Below are positions 35,189-43,479 of a stretch of DNA of 64,000 bases, piece after piece. The notes below the pieces were generated by a model. The model had not been told where the DNA came from and searched no databases. It saw only the letters and a list, made by a program, of their open reading frames with translations. The position numbers were made by a program, and so were the translations under genes. The first letter of the stretch is position 1. Each line of letters begins with the position of its first letter. The stretch is taken from assembly GCF_963666665.1 (NCBI RefSeq), contig NZ_OY762999.1:1059501-1123500 (forward strand), given 5' to 3'. The DNA is from Maridesulfovibrio sp. GTDB taxonomy: Bacteria > Desulfobacterota > Desulfovibrionia > Desulfovibrionales > Desulfovibrionaceae.

Positions 35189-36466
35189 TTAGGGAGCAAC
35201 AAGGCTGGGCAGGAAAGTTGCCACGCCGGGAACGTAGGTTACCAGAAGGAGGACCAGAATATTAATGAACAGGAACGGCCATACCCCGTTGATGATGGAC
35301 ATGACAGGCTTTTCCAGAGTGGAGGAAGCCACGAAGATGTCCAGCCCGAAGGGGGGGGTGATCATGCCGATGCAGATGTTCAGGCAGACGATCTCACCGA
35401 AATGGATAGGATCGATACCCATGGAAAGTGCAACCGGATAAAGGGGAGGCACAAGGATCAGCAAAGCTGAGTTGGGATCGATGAACATTCCGGCAAGGAA
35501 AAATGCTACGTTAACGATCATCAGAAAAGTGATCGGACCGGCCTGAATGTCATTAAGGAAATTGGTGATCAGAACCGGAACCTGAGCCAGCGTTACAAAG
35601 TAGGAAAGTACGCTGCCCATAGCCAGCAGGATGAAAATAATGGTGGTTGATATTGCTGCCCGTTCAGTGATGCTGATTAATCTGGCGAAGGACAGGTTCT
35701 TGTACACGAAAGCTTCAATAAGAATAGCATAGACAACTGATACCGCGGCGGCTTCAGTCGGAGTGAACAGTCCGGAGTAGATACCACCGAGAATAATGAT
35801 CGGCAGGCCCAGTGCCCAAGCAGCTGATTTGAAAACAGAAAAGAAAGGAACCGTTGCTTTTTCGCCACGACCAACGCTTTTACGCACGGATTCAAATATC
35901 ACCAGTCCAGCAAAAGCCAGTCCGAGAGCCAAGCCTACGCCGAGACCGCCGATGAACAATCCTGTGATGGAGGTTCCGGTCATCCAGCCGTAAATAATCA
36001 GGGTAATGCTGGGCGGAATGAGCAAGGCTGTTTCCGCGCTGGAGACGATCAGGCCGAGGCTGAATTTTTCACTGAACCCGGTCTTACGTAGTTCCGGGTA
36101 CATAAGTTTGCCCATGGCGGCAACGGTTGCCGGTGCTGATCCGGATACGGAACCGAAAGCCATGGAACCGAAAATTGTGGTGTGTCCGATGCCGCCGAGA
36201 CGGTGTCCGGTGTAATATTTGATAAGATCTGTGAGACGCTTGGCAATTTGTCCGGAAGCCATGAGTTCTGCGGCAAAAATGAAGAAAGGAATTGCCAGAA
36301 GAGTGGAAAAGTTGATTCCGCCTACCAGCTTCTGGATCAGTACCGGATCGGGAATACGGGGGAACAAAAAGGTTTTGGTCAGGAATGCGGGTACGCCGAG
36401 TACCAGCAGCATTTCAAAACCGCAGACGAGCATTAAAAGGGCGATGAGGATAATTACAGGAGTCAT
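35189..36466 (-). CDS. dctM: TRAP transporter large permease (DctM type)
   Basis: This is an inner-membrane protein with about 12 helices, the ion-coupled channel of a TRAP transporter. Family marks include F-L-L-P-R-I-P-D-like N-terminal loops, G-S-V-S-G-S-A-P-A-T-V-A (about residues 105-117) and the repeated G-x-F-T-P-T-E-A-A-A motif (YSGLFTPTEAAAVSVVYA, near 240). The 425 residues are normal. It lies 16 bp after dctQ and 14 bp before the amidohydrolase. TRAP systems take up organic acids, and the substrate is not visible in this subunit. Confidence 0.94.
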   Translation of the reverse strand: MTPVIILIALLMLVCGFEMLLVLGVPAFLTKTFLFPRIPDPVLIQKLVGGINFSTLLAIPFFIFAAELMASGQIAKRLTDLIKYYTGHRLGGIGHTTIFGSMAFGSVSGSAPATVAAMGKLMYPELRKTGFSEKFSLGLIVSSAETALLIPPSITLIIYGWMTGTSITGLFIGGLGVGLALGLAFAGLVIFESVRKSVGRGEKATVPFFSVFKSAAWALGLPIIILGGIYSGLFTPTEAAAVSVVYAILIEAFVYKNLSFARLISITERAAISTTIIFILLAMGSVLSYFVTLAQVPVLITNFLNDIQAGPITFLMIVNVAFFLAGMFIDPNSALLILVPPLYPVALSMGIDPIHFGEIVCLNICIGMITPPFGLDIFVASSTLEKPVMSIINGVWPFLFINILVLLLVTYVPGVATFLPSLVAP

Positions 36467-36482
36467 GTGCTGCTACCTTATA

Positions 36483-37001
36483 TTACTTGGTCAGGGTGGT
36501 GATGGGCCGGGTGTGGCGATCGTTAATACTCAAGAGTTCGAGCAGGTAGCGCAGTGCCAGCAGTCCGAATCCAACAGTAGGCGCAATATAGAGCCAGTAC
36601 ATGGGCAGTCCCAAAGTGGGGCTGAGCTGTCCGGTGCGCATTACGAATTTAACAAGGGCTATACCCAGCCAGACCAGATAGCAGCTGAAAACGGTTCCGG
36701 TCAGGTTGATCAGGATGCTGACTGCCTTGCGCGGCAGTTCGGGCATTTTTTCGAAAAGTGTGGTTACGGCTACCTGACGCCCGCGTTCAAGGGCGAGGCC
36801 GAGAGCGAGAAAAACAGCCCAGACCATGAGCAAACGTGTAGCTTCATCAATCCATGCGAAAGTGCTGGCGTATTGAGGCATTGTCTCCCTGACCAGAACA
36901 TTAAAAGTATACAAGCCGACCATGATCAGGTTGATGGAAATGATCAGCACTCTTTCAATTAAACGTATCCCGTTCAGCAGGGAACCAAGCAACTTACGCA
37001 T
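36483..37001 (-). CDS. dctQ: TRAP transporter small permease (DctQ type)
   Basis: This is a 172-residue inner-membrane protein with four helices. The family stretch F-A-W-I-D-E-A-T-R-L-L-M-V-W (about 48-61) is present. ATG 37001 (MRKLLGS) has AGGAG nearby; a longer frame to 37052 is not supported. It is separated from dctP by 135 bp holding a terminator-like hairpin, so permease genes are probably expressed less than the binding protein. Confidence 0.9.
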   Translation of the reverse strand: MRKLLGSLLNGIRLIERVLIISINLIMVGLYTFNVLVRETMPQYASTFAWIDEATRLLMVWAVFLALGLALERGRQVAVTTLFEKMPELPRKAVSILINLTGTVFSCYLVWLGIALVKFVMRTGQLSPTLGLPMYWLYIAPTVGFGLLALRYLLELLSINDRHTRPITTLTK

Positions 37002-37090
37002 CCTAAAAACTCCTGGTGTAGCTACCCATAAAACTAATAAGTCTTCAGGCAATAATCTTCACCAAATTCTAATCTCATGAATATACTTAA

Positions 37091-37121
37091 CAAAAGGCAG
37101 GAGAGGACATCCTCTCCTGCC
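37091..37121 (-). terminator. Intra-operon attenuating hairpin between dctP and dctQ
   Basis: A perfect 11-bp stem (37096-37106 with 37111-37121), 4-nt loop, is followed on the minus strand by TTTTG. The short T run suggests partial termination, common between binding-protein and permease genes. Confidence 0.65.
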
Positions 37122-37136
37122 GGAATGAACGTCTTA

Positions 37137-38156
37137 CTATTTTACAATACGTGCGTATTCTTCTTCGTAAAGCTTGATCAGGTTTTCACCTTCAGCACCT
37201 GCGCGGGCAAGGTAAGCAGCTTTGGTTCTGGGGTACATGAGTTCACGCATGGCAGCGCGGTCTGCAGCCTGCAGGGGAGTAACCTGAACGCCTGCTTTCT
37301 TGATAACTTCAAGAGCGTCTTTCTGAGCCTGTTCTTTGTGGGCTTCAACACCGGGCATTACTTCAATGAAAGTATCCACGATGATTTTCTGGTAATTTTC
37401 AGGAAGGGATTCCCAGTAGGAGGGGTTGAAGAGAACATAGTCTTCCATTGCACCGTGCTCGGAAGTCACGAGGTATTTCTGTACTTCGTAGAACTTCATA
37501 CGCTGGATGGTGTCGAGGGGGTTTTCTTCGCCGTCTACAACACCGTTCTGGAGAGCTGTGTAAAGTTCACCGAAAGGTAGTGCGATTGCGGAAGCGCCGA
37601 TCGCTGCAAACTGCTCGATGAGAATTTTGGAGTCCATTACGCGGAAGGACTGGCCTTTGTAGTCCGCGATGGTAGAGATAGGCTTGTTGGAGGTAAAGTT
37701 CTTACGACCGTTGGGCCAGGTTGCGATTGCTTTGAAACCTCTGGACTCAAAGGATTTGAGCAGCGCTTTACCGAATTTACCCTGACGCAGTTCCTGTGCT
37801 TTTACACGGTCAACAGGAAGCAGGAAGGGAATGTCCATGATGGAAACCGCAGGGTTGAATCCGCCGAGGAAAGCTGCGGCGGAGACAGTACCTTCAATGG
37901 TTCCGAACTGTACGCCTTCGTTCATCTGGCGCTGGTTGCCAAGCTGAGAAGAAGGGAAAATTTTGAATTCAACTTCGCCGTTGGTGCGCTCTTTAACGAG
38001 CTTGGCGACTTTTTCCAGACCCTGATGACGTGGCTGCAGGGGGGATTCAAGGTGACCGATGCGTGCCTCGTATTTAGCGGCGTTGGCGGAAATAACTCCA
38101 CCCATCACCATACACAAAGCAAGAGCTACTGTAACAATTCGTCCGAAAAATTTCAT
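37137..38156 (-). CDS. dctP: TRAP transporter substrate-binding protein (DctP type)
   Basis: This is the periplasmic binding protein of the TRAP system. A signal peptide (1-26, cleavage after ANA) precedes a 313-residue mature domain. The DctP family motif with the ligand-clamping arginine is R-V-M-D-S-K (about 172), and N-G-V-V-D-G-E-E-N-P (about 209-218) is the conserved helix start. The ligand cannot be read from sequence. AGGAGG precedes the ATG. It heads an operon with dctQ, dctM, a carbamoyl hydrolase and pyrC, and faces the divergent XRE gene. Confidence 0.93.
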   Translation of the reverse strand: MKFFGRIVTVALALCMVMGGVISANAAKYEARIGHLESPLQPRHQGLEKVAKLVKERTNGEVEFKIFPSSQLGNQRQMNEGVQFGTIEGTVSAAAFLGGFNPAVSIMDIPFLLPVDRVKAQELRQGKFGKALLKSFESRGFKAIATWPNGRKNFTSNKPISTIADYKGQSFRVMDSKILIEQFAAIGASAIALPFGELYTALQNGVVDGEENPLDTIQRMKFYEVQKYLVTSEHGAMEDYVLFNPSYWESLPENYQKIIVDTFIEVMPGVEAHKEQAQKDALEVIKKAGVQVTPLQAADRAAMRELMYPRTKAAYLARAGAEGENLIKLYEEEYARIVK

Positions 38157-38374
38157 TCTGGAAGCCTCCTGAAAGTGTGAGCGTGAATCTGGCAGGCAGA
38201 ATCACATGATCAAGTCGAACCGAAATCAATGATTCCGGTATGTTCCCGACTGGCAATCGGGTTTTGATTGCAAATTTAACAGCCAGCAAAATGAATTAAA
38301 AGGAAATTCTTTTTTGCTTGCAGTTATGATTTGATTTGGTGAATTTCAATCAAAAAATAGATTTTTGTCAACAT

Positions 38375-38424
38375 AAATCTCATTTTTGAAACAATTCAAA
38401 AAAACATTCACAAAAATGAGATTT
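38375..38424. promoter_or_regulatory. Inverted-repeat operator between TRAP operon and XRE gene
   Basis: A 14-bp perfect inverted repeat (AAATCTCATTTTTG at 38375-38388 and its complement at 38411-38424) is separated by 22 bp. The spacer holds a second, nested inverted repeat (TTTTTGAA 38383-38390 / TTCAAAAA 38395-38402). It lies in the 375-bp divergent spacer and is the best candidate site for the XRE regulator. I see nothing else in that spacer except ribosome-binding sites. Confidence 0.65.
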
Positions 38425-38531
38425 TGAGTCATAATTGATAACGATAATGGCAAAAGCGACTGTCTGTTAATGAATTTATACATATAAGATAGGCTGGACA
38501 GTTGAAATTAAGCTTTCATGGAGACGGGCGA

Positions 38532-39416
38532 ATGAATGAACTTAGTCCCAAGGAGATAGGCCAGCGCTTGAAAGCGTTCAGGCTGGGCAGTAAATACAGC
38601 ACCGAGGAAATTGCCGCTAAGATCGGTATTTCCCGGGCGGCTTTGTACAGATATGAAAAAGGGGACCCGCCTAAGCTGGAAACTTTAGAATCTATAGCCG
38701 ACTTGCTTGGAGTTTCACTTACGTCATTGATGGGAGTCGGAGTAGAGTATATTTCTTCAGCGATCAGCTTTTTCGAGCGTATGCGCCAGAACGAAGCTGA
38801 GTCAGAGCAGCTTGCAGTGATGTTCGGCTTGTTTTCCTATCTGCTTACTACAGATGAATTTGATGAATATCTTGAGATTTCCATTAAAGAAGGCTTGCCG
38901 CAAGAATTGCGGGATGATCCTGGCATATTAAGCCGTGTTTCTGAAATTTTATCAGTGCTGCGGGAGCGCAAAAAAGGATATTACCAGCGCAGGCCGAGTA
39001 TGGTGAACCTTGCCTCTGCCACCAATCTTGAGCAGTTTTTGCGTAGTGGGTTTGTAGGAACCTTTGATCTGCCCGAAGAGGAATTGCAGAAGCGGCGTGA
39101 TGTGGCGCGGCGCGAGGTGGAAAATGTAATCAACCTCCTTGAGGAACAGCCCATCGGTGTACAGATCGGTTTACTTATTGATTCTGTTCCCAGCACGCAT
39201 TTTCAGATTTTCCGCCAGTCAGAAAGATCTACTCTCTGTTTAAGTCCTTATAAGCTCTGTCATTTTCCCAATGTACGGCTAGGCGTGGGCATGTTAACAT
39301 CAGCTCCCGAGGCGCTTGAGTTGCATCAGAAGATGATTACCGAGCTTTGGGGACCTGCTCTCAAGGGACGCAGGGCTGCAGATTACCTGCGCAAGATGAT
39401 TGAAGACTGCAAATAA
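38532..39416 (+). CDS. XRE-family transcriptional regulator
   Basis: The 294-residue protein has an N-terminal Cro/CI helix-turn-helix (about 8-62, with STEEIAAKIGISRAALYRYEKG) and a large C-terminal domain of about 220 residues that I do not recognise; it is not a plain cupin. ATG 38532 with GGAG at 38520-38523 is better than the TTG at 38502. Divergent orientation to dctP and the inverted repeat between them suggest that it controls the TRAP/carbamoylase/pyrC operon, perhaps with its ligand bound in the C-terminal domain. This is inference. Confidence 0.85.
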   Translation: MNELSPKEIGQRLKAFRLGSKYSTEEIAAKIGISRAALYRYEKGDPPKLETLESIADLLGVSLTSLMGVGVEYISSAISFFERMRQNEAESEQLAVMFGLFSYLLTTDEFDEYLEISIKEGLPQELRDDPGILSRVSEILSVLRERKKGYYQRRPSMVNLASATNLEQFLRSGFVGTFDLPEEELQKRRDVARREVENVINLLEEQPIGVQIGLLIDSVPSTHFQIFRQSERSTLCLSPYKLCHFPNVRLGVGMLTSAPEALELHQKMITELWGPALKGRRAADYLRKMIEDCK

Positions 39417-39451
39417 GAAAACGGGTCCCGCACAATTGTGCAGAACCCGTT
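39417..39451 (-). terminator. Terminator of the U32 gene
   Basis: AACGGGT/ACCCGTT with an inner GCACAATTGTGC palindrome is followed on the minus strand by TTTTCTTAT. Confidence 0.7.
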
Positions 39452-39480
39452 GTAGAGCTTAATGGAAGTTTTTGGGATTC

Positions 39481-41457
39481 TTATAATAAACTTAAATCCC
39501 AGTTGAAATTGCTGGTGCGTTGCGGTTCAGGTACTGCGCGGGGCCATGGTTCCTCAATATTAAGGAACATGGTGTAGCCGGAGTTCTCCAGTACCTTGCG
39601 TTCTGCTCCGAAATCGAGCGGCCAGCCGGGATAAATCCAATATGTCTGTCCGTATTGGCGGGCCCAGCAGATTTCTTTTTTCTGGCTGTAGATGGGGCTC
39701 ATCAGCTCTGTATCGTCGGCCATGATTCTTGAAAGGCCGAGCGGCCACATACCGGAAAGGACAAATCCCAGCGGAAGCGGGCTGTTCTGCGGCAGGGCGA
39801 GGAAGTCATCGCGGGCCAGTTCCGGGCTGACGTATGCGGATGAAAAGCCCATATCGGCCAGCATTTCGATGGTCACCGGGTTGGATACGTTGCAGAAGGG
39901 ACCGGCGTGAAAGCGGACTTTTGCATCTTTCGGGAAAAAGGCTTTCTGCCAGGGAGCGTTGAGTACGAAATCGCGTCCACCACCGCTCAGGCAGATGTCG
40001 ATAATTTTCTGGACTTCCTTTTCCTCGTTAGGCCAGACCACCGGGGGCAGATGCCACCAGATTTTGGAAACAGCCGGACGCGGGGTGCGCTTAAGGGCGT
40101 TCATGGAAAGCCAGACATCGGTGCCGAATTTGGTTTTTCCTTTGGGCGGATTGCGCTGCAGAGTGTGGCGCGCTGTTCTTTCCGGATGCGGACATGGCTG
40201 CGGCAGGTCAATGACCATCTCGCTGGCTACGTTTTCCGCAACTTTGATCTTTGAAAGTTTTGACTCAAGTTTTTTTAGAGCTTTGGTCAGCCCTTCTTCG
40301 CGGCGGTCAATGAGGAATACACGGGTGCCGGATTTCAGGCGTGTTTTGCCTTTGACCGGAATGGAGACCTTGCCCCTTTTGGGGATGAATTTGCGGATCT
40401 TCATGGTCTGGTGCCCGGGCTGGTCCTGATAACCGATACGCAGGAAATCTCCGGCAAGGAGTTCCTGTCTACAGTTAAAGTAAGGCTTTCCGTCTTTCTC
40501 CTGCTTGATAAGACCGATGAGGAAACCGGAACCGGTTTCGTTGGACGGATCAAGCGGGGTATACGGACGCTGTGGCAGGAACACAGAGTGTGAAGACGGT
40601 CTGCCCAGAGCGAGTTCGAGCAGTTCTACGGCATCCTTTTTGGCCTTGGCGTCATTGGGGTTGTCGCGCAGCATTTTGTAAGCTGCTACTGTGTAGTAGA
40701 CGTAGTGGGGGCCTTTTTTACGGCCTTCGATTTTCCATGAGCTTACCTTGGGAATAGCAAGGGTCGGCTTGGTCAGCACATCGAGGCTGAGGTCGAGGCA
40801 GGAGAAAAGGCGTTTGGGTGCATCTTTGCGTTTGGCTCCGCCGTAAAGTCTGCGGCAGGGCTGTACGCAACGTCCGCGCAGGCTGCTCTTGCCTCCGAAA
40901 AAGGAGCTCCAGTAGCAGCGTCCGGAAACGGAATAGCAGAGAGCGCCGTGGACGAACATCTCAAGGGTCATGGAATCAGGGCAGGCATCGGCCATCATTC
41001 TGATTTCATCAAGGTTCAGTTCGCGGGGCACAACAACGCGGTCTACGCCCAGTTCTTCTGCGGTCTTGAGTGCCGCAGGGTGGCTGACGTTGGCGAGGGT
41101 GGAAAGATGCAGTTCCCCTTCAAATCCGGCCTGACGGGCGATCTCGACCATGGCAATGTCCTGAATGATCAGGGCATCCGGTTTGACCGTACGGGAGACT
41201 CGCTCCACAAGTCGTGCAGCGGAGTTGACATCATCAGGCTTGATGAGGGTATTCATGGGAATGTGGGTGCGAACTCCGTTCTCACGGCCCAGTTCGGCAA
41301 GGGCTGCAAGCTCACTAGTAGCGAAATTATAAGCTTCCATGCGAGCGGAAAAATGTTTAAGTCCGGCATATACGGCGTCCGCACCTGCGGCTATGGCTGC
41401 AAGGAAAGAGGATTTATCGCCTGCCGGAGCAAGAATTTCTGGTTTATGTTCATTCAT
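39481..41457 (-). CDS. U32 family protein (RNA hydroxylase type)
   Basis: This is a 658-residue member of the U32 'peptidase' family. Bacterial relatives such as RlhA and TrhP hydroxylate cytidine or uridine in 23S rRNA or tRNA using prephenate, and the length is closer to RlhA. Family features are APAGD and A-G-A-D-A-V-Y-A-G-L near the N-terminus and the cysteine motif with C-Y-S-V-S-G-R-C then RGRCVQPCRR (about 170-203), which holds an iron-sulfur cluster. The C-terminal 200 residues form the U32 extension. It stands alone, divergent from pyrK. Whether it acts on rRNA, on tRNA or as a protease is not decided by sequence. Confidence 0.85.
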   Translation of the reverse strand: MNEHKPEILAPAGDKSSFLAAIAAGADAVYAGLKHFSARMEAYNFATSELAALAELGRENGVRTHIPMNTLIKPDDVNSAARLVERVSRTVKPDALIIQDIAMVEIARQAGFEGELHLSTLANVSHPAALKTAEELGVDRVVVPRELNLDEIRMMADACPDSMTLEMFVHGALCYSVSGRCYWSSFFGGKSSLRGRCVQPCRRLYGGAKRKDAPKRLFSCLDLSLDVLTKPTLAIPKVSSWKIEGRKKGPHYVYYTVAAYKMLRDNPNDAKAKKDAVELLELALGRPSSHSVFLPQRPYTPLDPSNETGSGFLIGLIKQEKDGKPYFNCRQELLAGDFLRIGYQDQPGHQTMKIRKFIPKRGKVSIPVKGKTRLKSGTRVFLIDRREEGLTKALKKLESKLSKIKVAENVASEMVIDLPQPCPHPERTARHTLQRNPPKGKTKFGTDVWLSMNALKRTPRPAVSKIWWHLPPVVWPNEEKEVQKIIDICLSGGGRDFVLNAPWQKAFFPKDAKVRFHAGPFCNVSNPVTIEMLADMGFSSAYVSPELARDDFLALPQNSPLPLGFVLSGMWPLGLSRIMADDTELMSPIYSQKKEICWARQYGQTYWIYPGWPLDFGAERKVLENSGYTMFLNIEEPWPRAVPEPQRTSNFNWDLSLL

Positions 41458-41513
41458 AATGTATCACGCTTATGCCGCAAAGTGCGGTCAGCAAAAATCT
41501 ACAGGATTAAATC

Positions 41514-42308
41514 ATGAGTGCAAACAATTGCAGGGCTGTTAAAGTCATTAGCAACAAGCCCCTCGGATTATCCTCACCCGGTGAGGAAATAGTCGAACTC
41601 AAACTCGAATATCCGGACTGGAAGCCGGGTTGGCGGGCCGGACAGTTCGTCATGATCAGGCCCGTTTCATGGCCTTTGGACCTCGTTTGGGGACGTCCTT
41701 TTTCCATTTGTAACGCAGATGAGACCAGTCTGACCATCCTTTTTCAGGTTGTCGGTCGTGGAACAGCGCGTCTGCTGGAACTTAAAGAGGGCGATGAAGT
41801 AAATATCTGGGGGCCGTTGGGTAACTTCTTCAGTAAACCGCAGAACCGCCCCATACTCATGCTCGCCGGAGGGATGGGTTTAGCCCCCTTTTGCGGATAT
41901 GTCGATACCCATCCGCAGCCTGAAAATCTGAAATTATTCTTCGCACACCGTCCGCCGCTGGAAAATTACCCTTACAAGGGTTTGGCAGGCAAGGTCGATG
42001 TTGAAGATATCCGTGAAACCAAGCCCGCAGATATCTCTACCATTATCGCAAGGGTGGAGGAGTTGGTTAAGGAATACGCAGAGAAAGACGGCCTTATCGT
42101 GGCTTGCGGACCTCATCCGTTCCTGAAAACCATCTGGAACGCTGCCAACAAATACGGCGCAGATGCGGAACTTTCACTTGAAAACCGCATGGCTTGCGGT
42201 GTTGGTGCATGCCTCGGTTGTGTCTGTAAGGATAGCGACGATCACCATACTCAGGTTTGTACCACCGGTCCTGTTTTCAAAGCCAATAATCTCAGTCTGG
42301 AGGATTAA
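41514..42308 (+). CDS. pyrK: Dihydroorotate dehydrogenase B, electron transfer subunit
   Basis: PyrK passes electrons from PyrD to NAD+ through FAD and a [2Fe-2S] cluster. The ferredoxin-reductase-like part has W-G-R-P-F-S-I-C (FAD) and the nucleotide-binding L-A-G-G-M-G-L-A-P. The C-terminus has the cluster motif CGVGACLGCVC with a later cysteine (QVC). The 264 residues are usual. It overlaps nothing and is followed 3 bp later by pyrD, with which it forms the heterotetramer. It starts 56 bp from the divergent U32 gene. Confidence 0.95.
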   Translation: MSANNCRAVKVISNKPLGLSSPGEEIVELKLEYPDWKPGWRAGQFVMIRPVSWPLDLVWGRPFSICNADETSLTILFQVVGRGTARLLELKEGDEVNIWGPLGNFFSKPQNRPILMLAGGMGLAPFCGYVDTHPQPENLKLFFAHRPPLENYPYKGLAGKVDVEDIRETKPADISTIIARVEELVKEYAEKDGLIVACGPHPFLKTIWNAANKYGADAELSLENRMACGVGACLGCVCKDSDDHHTQVCTTGPVFKANNLSLED

Positions 42309-42311
42309 GAA

Positions 42312-43229
42312 ATGGATGTATCAATTGATTTTGCCGGACTGAAGCTTAAAAACCCCATCCTCACCGCATCCGGTACTTTCGGTTTCGGCCTCGAGTTTCA
42401 GCGTTTCGGCGATCTTGAATCTCTGGGCGGAATCGTGGTTAAAGGACTTTCTCTCAAGCCGAGGGAAGGGAATCCTATGCCCCGTATTGCGGAAACTCCT
42501 TGCGGTATGCTTAATGCCATCGGCATTCAGAATCCCGGTGTAGAGGAATTCATTAATAACAAGCTGCCTAAGCTACCTTGGAAGACCCTGCCAGTTCTGG
42601 CAAACCTTTACGCCACCGATGCTCAAGAGTTCGGCGAATTAGCTGGCGTTCTTGCCGGAGAAGAAGGTGTTGCAGCCCTTGAGGTCAATGTTTCCTGTCC
42701 CAACGTAAAAGAGGGCGGCATTGCATTCGGTCAGGATCCCAAGCAGATCACCAAGGTTGCTGAGGCTGTAAAGAAGAACGCCGGTAACAAACCGGTTATC
42801 ATCAAGCTTTCTCCCAATGTCACCGATATCACTGTCTGCGCTAAAGCAGCTGAAGACGGCGGGGCTGATGCGCTTTCATTGATTAATACCTTGTCCGGTA
42901 TGGCTGTTGATATTGAGCGCAGAACTCCGCGTCTTGCCAACGTAATCGGCGGTTTGTCCGGTCCGGCTGTGAAACCTGTAGCGCTTAGATGTGTCTATCA
43001 GGCAGTAAATGCAGTAAAAATTCCGGTTATGGGACTTGGCGGTATCACCACTGCTGAAGACGCTGCTGAATTCCTGCTTGTTGGAGCCAGAGCTGTGCAG
43101 ATCGGTACCGGAAACTTCCTCAGTCCGGATACTGCCTTCAAGGTGGCTGAAGAGCTGCCCAAGGTACTGGAAAGGATAAAAGCCGAGTCTCTTGATGAGT
43201 TTATCGGAAGTCTGAAGCTGACTAAATAG
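42312..43229 (+). CDS. pyrD: Dihydroorotate dehydrogenase B, catalytic subunit (class 1B)
   Basis: This FMN enzyme oxidises dihydroorotate to orotate. Class 1B is shown by the adjacent PyrK and by the catalytic cysteine in EVNVSCPN. N-terminal K-N-P-I-L-T-A-S-G-T-F, the N-A-I-G-I-Q-N-P segment and the phosphate-binding G-L-G-G-I and G-A-R-A-V-Q-I-G-T motifs are present. Its 305 residues fit. NAD-linked class 1B enzymes suit anaerobes. A tRNA-Ser gene with its own promoter follows. Confidence 0.96.
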   Translation: MDVSIDFAGLKLKNPILTASGTFGFGLEFQRFGDLESLGGIVVKGLSLKPREGNPMPRIAETPCGMLNAIGIQNPGVEEFINNKLPKLPWKTLPVLANLYATDAQEFGELAGVLAGEEGVAALEVNVSCPNVKEGGIAFGQDPKQITKVAEAVKKNAGNKPVIIKLSPNVTDITVCAKAAEDGGADALSLINTLSGMAVDIERRTPRLANVIGGLSGPAVKPVALRCVYQAVNAVKIPVMGLGGITTAEDAAEFLLVGARAVQIGTGNFLSPDTAFKVAEELPKVLERIKAESLDEFIGSLKLTK

Positions 43230-43323
43230 GTTCATTTTTAATTTAAGTTAGAATAATTGGGAAAAGTTGAAAAAAGTGCTTGCCAAGCAAGTCTGATTTA
43301 GCTAAACCCTTTTTCACCCAAGC

Positions 43324-43413
43324 GGAGAGGTGTCCGAGTCCGGCTTAAGGAGCACGCCTGGAAAGCGTGTTTAGGTAACACTAACGGAGGTTCAAATCCT
43401 CTCCTCTCCGCCA
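43324..43413 (+). tRNA. tRNA-Ser (GGA), copy A
   Basis: The 90-nt class II tRNA has acceptor GGAGAGG/CCTCTCC, anticodon loop CTGGAAA (GGA, reads UCC), a long variable arm with TTAG/CTAA stem, and an encoded CCA. A terminator follows. Confidence 0.96.
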
Positions 43414-43426
43414 GCTTGAATTTACA

Positions 43427-43460
43427 AAGCCCCTTGCAACGATGTTGCAAGGGGCTTTTT
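43427..43460. terminator. Terminator of tRNA-Ser A and of the secreted-protein gene
   Basis: AAGCCCCTTGCAAC pairs perfectly with GTTGCAAGGGGCTT around GAT, with T residues after it. It can also end the minus-strand gene at 43480. Confidence 0.88.
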
Positions 43461-43479
43461 CGTGTTCTTCCCTAGTTTC

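Larger units (their letters stand above)
43267..43464 (+). repeat. tRNA-Ser cassette, copy A
   Basis: This 198-bp unit holds an upstream promoter-like stretch (TTGCCA, 17 bp, TAAACC), tRNA-Ser and the terminator. It is near-identical to 45247-45444 and recognisably repeated, more diverged upstream, at 44991-45186. Confidence 0.85.
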
